A DNA stretch of 35,223 bases, taken from contig DGVL01000171.1 of NCBI GenBank assembly GCA_002394965.1, positions 1 through 35,223 on the forward strand, read 5' to 3'. This document shows, piece by piece, positions 32,417 to 35,223 of this stretch. Position 1 is the first letter of the stretch. The number at the start of each line of letters is the position of its first letter. A program made the position numbers and the translations under genes. The stretch comes from Lachnospira sp. UBA4285 (lineage in GTDB: Bacteria; Bacillota; Clostridia; Lachnospirales; Lachnospiraceae). The notes beneath the pieces were generated by a model. The model worked only from the letters and a program-made list of their open reading frames with translations. It was not told the DNA's origin and ran no database searches.

Positions 32417-32439
32417 GATACTTTCCCGTACGATCCCGA

Positions 32440-32910
32440 TTACTGTGCCAGCCACTTCCGGATCTCTTCATCCGTCGTGTTCTCCCGGATCCGCAGACCC
32501 GATCCGATCTTTGCGTCCGGATACAGTCTGCGAAGTTCGTCAACACTCTGCGAAACGTCTGCTCCGCCCGACGTGGCGAATGGCAGGATCAGGTGGCCCG
32601 ATGTGTCAAAGCTGTCCAGGAATGTATCAATGATTCTGGGTGCCTTGCCCCACCAGATCGGATATCCGACGATAATCGTGCCATAGCCTTCAACATACGG
32701 CAGCTTTCCTTTGATCGCCGGACGGCTTCCCTCATCCTCCATCTCGATGTTGCAGCGCGCCTCCGCGGCCGTCCAGTCCAGATCTTCCCTGGAATACGCC
32801 TTGTCAGGCTCAATCCGGAAATCCTCCGCGCCGCAGAGTCCTGCTATTCTCTTTCCTGCCTTTTCCGTAGTTCCGTCAACGCTGAAATATACTACAAGTG
32901 CTGGTTTCAT
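32440..32910 (-). CDS. Flavodoxin family protein
   Basis: About 156 residues. The N-terminal VVYFSVDGTTEKAGKRIA is the FMN phosphate-binding loop, and IIVGYPIWWGKAPRIIDTFLDSF and LILPFATSGGADVSQ complete the flavodoxin pattern of clostridial proteins of this length. It would carry electrons in the cytosol. GGAAGTTCT lies ahead of the ATG at 32910; the frame continues upstream to 33075, but that extension overlaps the next terminator and reads as non-coding. It is the first gene of a four-gene series, with a TATAAT about 50 nt upstream. Confidence 0.9.
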   Translation of the reverse strand: MKPALVVYFSVDGTTEKAGKRIAGLCGAEDFRIEPDKAYSREDLDWTAAEARCNIEMEDEGSRPAIKGKLPYVEGYGTIIVGYPIWWGKAPRIIDTFLDSFDTSGHLILPFATSGGADVSQSVDELRRLYPDAKIGSGLRIRENTTDEEIRKWLAQ

Positions 32911-32959
32911 AGAACTTCCTTTCCTGCATGACGCACTTCCTGTTTGCAATCCTGCCTGT

Positions 32960-32965
32960 ATTATA
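32960..32965 (-). promoter_or_regulatory. -10 element of the flavodoxin operon
   Basis: A perfect TATAAT on the minus strand, 50 nt before the flavodoxin start and downstream of the aldolase terminator. No convincing -35 is visible 16-18 nt further up. Confidence 0.45.
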
Positions 32966-33021
32966 CGGCAAAGCGGTCGGAAATAACAGTTTGCCCTCGG
33001 CGGTCTGGCCTGCATCTGCCA

Positions 33022-33062
33022 TAAAAAGAACCGCGCCGCATATTCGCGGCGCGGTTCTCTTT
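33022..33062 (-). terminator. Terminator of the alcohol dehydrogenase-aldolase unit
   Basis: GAACCGCGCCGC (33028-33039) pairs perfectly with GCGGCGCGGTTC (33046-33057). On the minus strand a TTTTTAT run follows, 30 nt after the aldolase stop. Confidence 0.92.
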
Positions 33063-33089
33063 TCTGCCCTGTCATCCTGCAGGCAGTAT

Positions 33090-33941
33090 TTATACCGGTT
33101 GTGTCTTCTCGCAGTTAAAAACGCGGATGTGATGCATGACGTTCTCGTAGACGCCGCAGACCTCCGCCTCACTCAGGCCGAAGTAATTGTGGGCGCCGTC
33201 TGAGCGCAGATACTTTTCAGCTGACGCGGTCAGATGATTGAAGCTTGCTGTCGCGATATTTATCTTGCGGATGCCGCAGCCGATCGCCCTCTGGAAATCC
33301 GCGTCGCTGATGCCGCTTCCGCCGTGCAGAACCAGAGGAAGACTGCCGGTACGGCGATGGATTTCCTCCAGCACATCAAACGCCAGATGCGGCGCCGACG
33401 GGTAATTTCCGTGCGCATTGCCGATGGCGACGGCAAGACAGTCAATCCCGGTCTCCTGTACGAACCGCTCTGCGATCTCCGGGTCGGTATAACGGATCTC
33501 GTGCTCCTCGCCGCCTTCTGCACCCCCGACAAGCCCCAGCTCTGCCTCGACTGTCGCGCCGTATCCGGCTGCCAGCCGGACGACTTCCTTCGTTCTGCGG
33601 ATATTTTCCGCAAGCGGATATACCGAGCTGTCGAACATGACCGAGGTGAACCCGTAGTCCAGTGCTTCCTGCACGACCCCGATGGTCAGCCCGTGATCGA
33701 GATTGACAGCCACATCGACTTTCGCCGCCTTCGCCGCCGACACCATCATCGGCCCCATGAGGTAAAACGGCGAGGCCGCCATGCGCTTTTCGGCGATCTG
33801 CATGATCACCGGCGTGTTCATCTCTTCCGCCGCCCGGATCACGCCCATGACCATTTCCATATTGCCGACGTTGAACGCCCCGACGCCGCGGTCCTGCGCC
33901 TGCGCGTCAAGCATCAGCTTTTTCATTGTGACAAGTGCCAT
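33090..33941 (-). CDS. Class II ketose-bisphosphate aldolase family protein
   Basis: A 283-residue zinc-dependent aldolase related to fructose/tagatose-bisphosphate aldolases (KbaY/GatY/FbaA). It cleaves a ketose-phosphate to DHAP and an aldehyde. Motifs: FNVGNMEM near 23, NLDHG with Asp 82 and His 83, AIGNAHGNY with His 177, VLHGGSGI with His 206, and KINIATA for phosphate binding. AAGGAG lies five bases before the ATG. It follows an iron alcohol dehydrogenase by 20 nt, which suggests that the aldehyde product is reduced to an alcohol. The sugar substrate cannot be deduced. Confidence 0.92.
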   Translation of the reverse strand: MALVTMKKLMLDAQAQDRGVGAFNVGNMEMVMGVIRAAEEMNTPVIMQIAEKRMAASPFYLMGPMMVSAAKAAKVDVAVNLDHGLTIGVVQEALDYGFTSVMFDSSVYPLAENIRRTKEVVRLAAGYGATVEAELGLVGGAEGGEEHEIRYTDPEIAERFVQETGIDCLAVAIGNAHGNYPSAPHLAFDVLEEIHRRTGSLPLVLHGGSGISDADFQRAIGCGIRKINIATASFNHLTASAEKYLRSDGAHNYFGLSEAEVCGVYENVMHHIRVFNCEKTQPV

Positions 33942-33961
33942 GTGTACTCCTTACGCCGCTG

Positions 33962-35116
33962 TCAGTCCCAGAGGCGGCGGTACATCTGCTCGATATCTTC
34001 TTTTGTGATATCCCGCATCGTGTTCTGCGGTGATCCGGAATCAAGCGCGTCAGACGCCATCTTCGGAATCTGCGCGAAGAACTCCCCGCGGTTCACGCCG
34101 TACTGCTCAAGCGTCGGTGTGTTCAGTCTGTCTACAATGCTGCAGACCGCCTCGAGGAACTTCTCAGAGGCTGTCCTGTCGTCATCCTCCGCTCCTGCCG
34201 CGCCGATGGTGCGGCCAAGTACGGCGAACCGGTCATATGCGCCCGGGAGGGCAAACCGGAAGCACTCCTTGAGCAGCATCGCGTTGCTAAGGCCGTGCGC
34301 TATGTGAAAGAGCGCGCCGATCGGGCGGCTCATGCCGTGAATCAGCGTCACGGACGAGTTGTTGAAAGCGATGCCCGCCTCCAGCGCTGCAATGGACATC
34401 TGAACTCTGGCTTCCTCGTCTCTTCCGTTCTCATACGCTCTCGGCAGATACGTAAAGATCCTCTTCACCGCTGACAGGGCGAATGTGTCCGAGAGCGGCT
34501 GTGCTTTTCTCGACGTGTATGCCTCGGTGCAGTGACACAGAGCGTCAAGCCCGGTGTGCGCTGTCACGCCGGCCGGTGCTGTCATCGTGAACTGCGGGTC
34601 GATGATCGCCAGGGTTGACATCAGGCACGCTCCCTTAAGCAGCATCTTGACCTGCTTATGCGTGTTATTGATGATCGTGAACTGCGTTGCCTCTGACCCG
34701 GTCCCGGCTGTCGTCGGAATCGCGATGAGCGGCGGCATCTTCACATCGATTACCCTGCCCATGTAGTCGTCGATGTCGCCGCCATGTTCGACAAGTGAAC
34801 CGATGGCCTTCATGGAGTCCATCGGACTTCCGCCGCCCAGGCCGATCAGGAAATCGCACTTCTGCTCCCGGTACTTTGCGAGTCCCTGCGCGATCATCGT
34901 GTCCGTCGGCTCGCCGGTGATATCCGGGAACACGGCATAATCAACCCCTTCATCTTTCAGGGCCTGCTCGACCTTCGCGCAGTTCCCGAGCTTCACCATC
35001 ACGGGGTCCGTCACGATGAGCGCCTTTTTCCCGAAGCCCGGGAACCTGGTCTTCGCGAGCGCCAGCGCGCCGCTGCCGTTGACAATCTGTCCGGGTACAA
35101 TAAATTCTCTTGCCAT
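33962..35116 (-). CDS. Iron-containing alcohol dehydrogenase (second copy)
   Basis: A 384-residue group III alcohol dehydrogenase. GGGSPMDSMKAIG binds the nucleotide, IPTTAGTGSEAT is conserved, and metal ligands are expected in TGLDALCHCTEAY (Asp and His) and in the pair of His around LIHGMSRPIGALFHIAHGLSN. The ATG at 35116 is preferred because GGAGG is eight bases upstream; a further 15 codons to 35161 overlap the end of the previous gene. It differs widely in sequence from the enzyme at 28.4-29.5 kb. It precedes the aldolase gene and probably reduces the aldehyde made by it. Confidence 0.93.
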   Translation of the reverse strand: MAREFIVPGQIVNGSGALALAKTRFPGFGKKALIVTDPVMVKLGNCAKVEQALKDEGVDYAVFPDITGEPTDTMIAQGLAKYREQKCDFLIGLGGGSPMDSMKAIGSLVEHGGDIDDYMGRVIDVKMPPLIAIPTTAGTGSEATQFTIINNTHKQVKMLLKGACLMSTLAIIDPQFTMTAPAGVTAHTGLDALCHCTEAYTSRKAQPLSDTFALSAVKRIFTYLPRAYENGRDEEARVQMSIAALEAGIAFNNSSVTLIHGMSRPIGALFHIAHGLSNAMLLKECFRFALPGAYDRFAVLGRTIGAAGAEDDDRTASEKFLEAVCSIVDRLNTPTLEQYGVNRGEFFAQIPKMASDALDSGSPQNTMRDITKEDIEQMYRRLWD

Positions 35117-35141
35117 GTAATCAGCCTCCGATAAAGCCGTA

Positions 35142-35223
35142 TCAGTCAAATTTTGCGTCATTCATCCACAGATACCGGTCATCCTCAAAGCGGCTCGTCT
35201 GAAGCCACGGATTCCCGGGCAGG
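35142..35223 (-). CDS. C-terminal end of an unidentified protein (5' end outside window)
   Basis: On the minus strand an open frame enters from the window edge and ends with PWLQTSRFEDDRYLWMNDAKFD and a TGA stop. Only 26 residues are present, too few to name. Codon use resembles the neighbouring genes, and the distance to the alcohol dehydrogenase start is 25 nt, with the ribosome binding site of the latter between. It is likely the first or middle gene of the aldolase unit. Confidence 0.55.
   Translation of the reverse strand, partial: LPGNPWLQTSRFEDDRYLWMNDAKFD

Noticed and set aside
32911..33075. N-terminal extension of the flavodoxin frame by 55 codons
   Set aside because: It runs into the aldolase terminator and over the flavodoxin -10, its residues look non-coding, and the ATG at 32910 gives a normal flavodoxin length.
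1..35223. Search for CRISPR arrays, insertion sequences, integrases, toxin-antitoxin pairs and tRNA genes
   Set aside because: No regular direct repeats, transposase-like or recombinase-like proteins, or cloverleaf-forming sequence could be supported by reading.

Overview
The window is GC-rich, densely packed bacterial chromosome with strong AGGAGG-type ribosome binding sites, ATGA/GTGA gene overlaps and sigma-A-like promoters. The gene content suggests an anaerobic Firmicute of the class Clostridia, probably Lachnospiraceae-like: FeoB with a Cys-rich partner, two-subunit Fe-S serine dehydratase, HypF, DUF362 ferredoxin, iron-containing alcohol dehydrogenases and intracellular plant-glycan hydrolases. 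I found no rRNA, tRNA, CRISPR array, insertion sequence or phage gene. Family assignments rest on motifs and recalled family patterns, not on a database search.

Layout. 1-1.5 kb: 3' end of feoB and a small FeoB-associated Cys-rich membrane protein, closed by a bidirectional terminator. 1.5-4.8 kb (minus): a NifX-like protein overlapping an acidic-tailed membrane protein, a divergent PlsY-type acyltransferase, and metY (O-acetylhomoserine sulfhydrylase). 4.9-9.6 kb (minus): a five-gene operon of HD-domain protein, inositol-monophosphatase-like protein, thiD, cytX (HMP uptake) and a histidine phosphatase fused to what looks like the tail of a glycosidase. 9.7-11.3 kb (plus): sdaAB-sdaAA, divergent from that operon, with back-to-back promoters between them. 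11.3-13.4 kb (minus): a DUF2798 protein and a MATE exporter behind a long leader that has a consensus promoter and an attenuator-like hairpin. 13.5-22.5 kb (minus): tcdA, a DUF362 ferredoxin, hypF, a GH31 glycosidase, deoD and mtnA, ending in a terminator. 22.6-23.2 kb (plus): thiE. 23.3-27.7 kb (minus): a Sel1-repeat protein followed by a 943-residue composite FAD/Fe-S oxidoreductase. 27.9-28.3 kb (plus): a HIT protein. 28.4-32.9 kb (minus): flavodoxin, a Lon-like AAA+ ATPase without a protease domain, a GH28 glycosidase and an iron alcohol dehydrogenase. 33.1-35.2 kb (minus): the 3' end of an unknown gene, a second iron alcohol dehydrogenase and a class II ketose-bisphosphate aldolase, closed by a terminator.

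Functional threads. Carbon flow is fermentative: glycan cleavage (GH31, GH28), nucleoside and pentose-1-phosphate salvage (DeoD, MtnA), aldol cleavage and aldehyde reduction (aldolase, two alcohol dehydrogenases), and serine deamination. Thiamine is served by HMP salvage (CytX, ThiD) and ThiE. The items most worth a second look are the phosphatase-glycosidase-tail fusion, the attenuator-like leader of the DUF2798-MATE operon, the Lon-like ATPase with Asn in Walker B, the DeoD-MtnA pair, and the Sel1 protein next to the composite oxidoreductase. I did not find a clear-cut new defence or mobile system.
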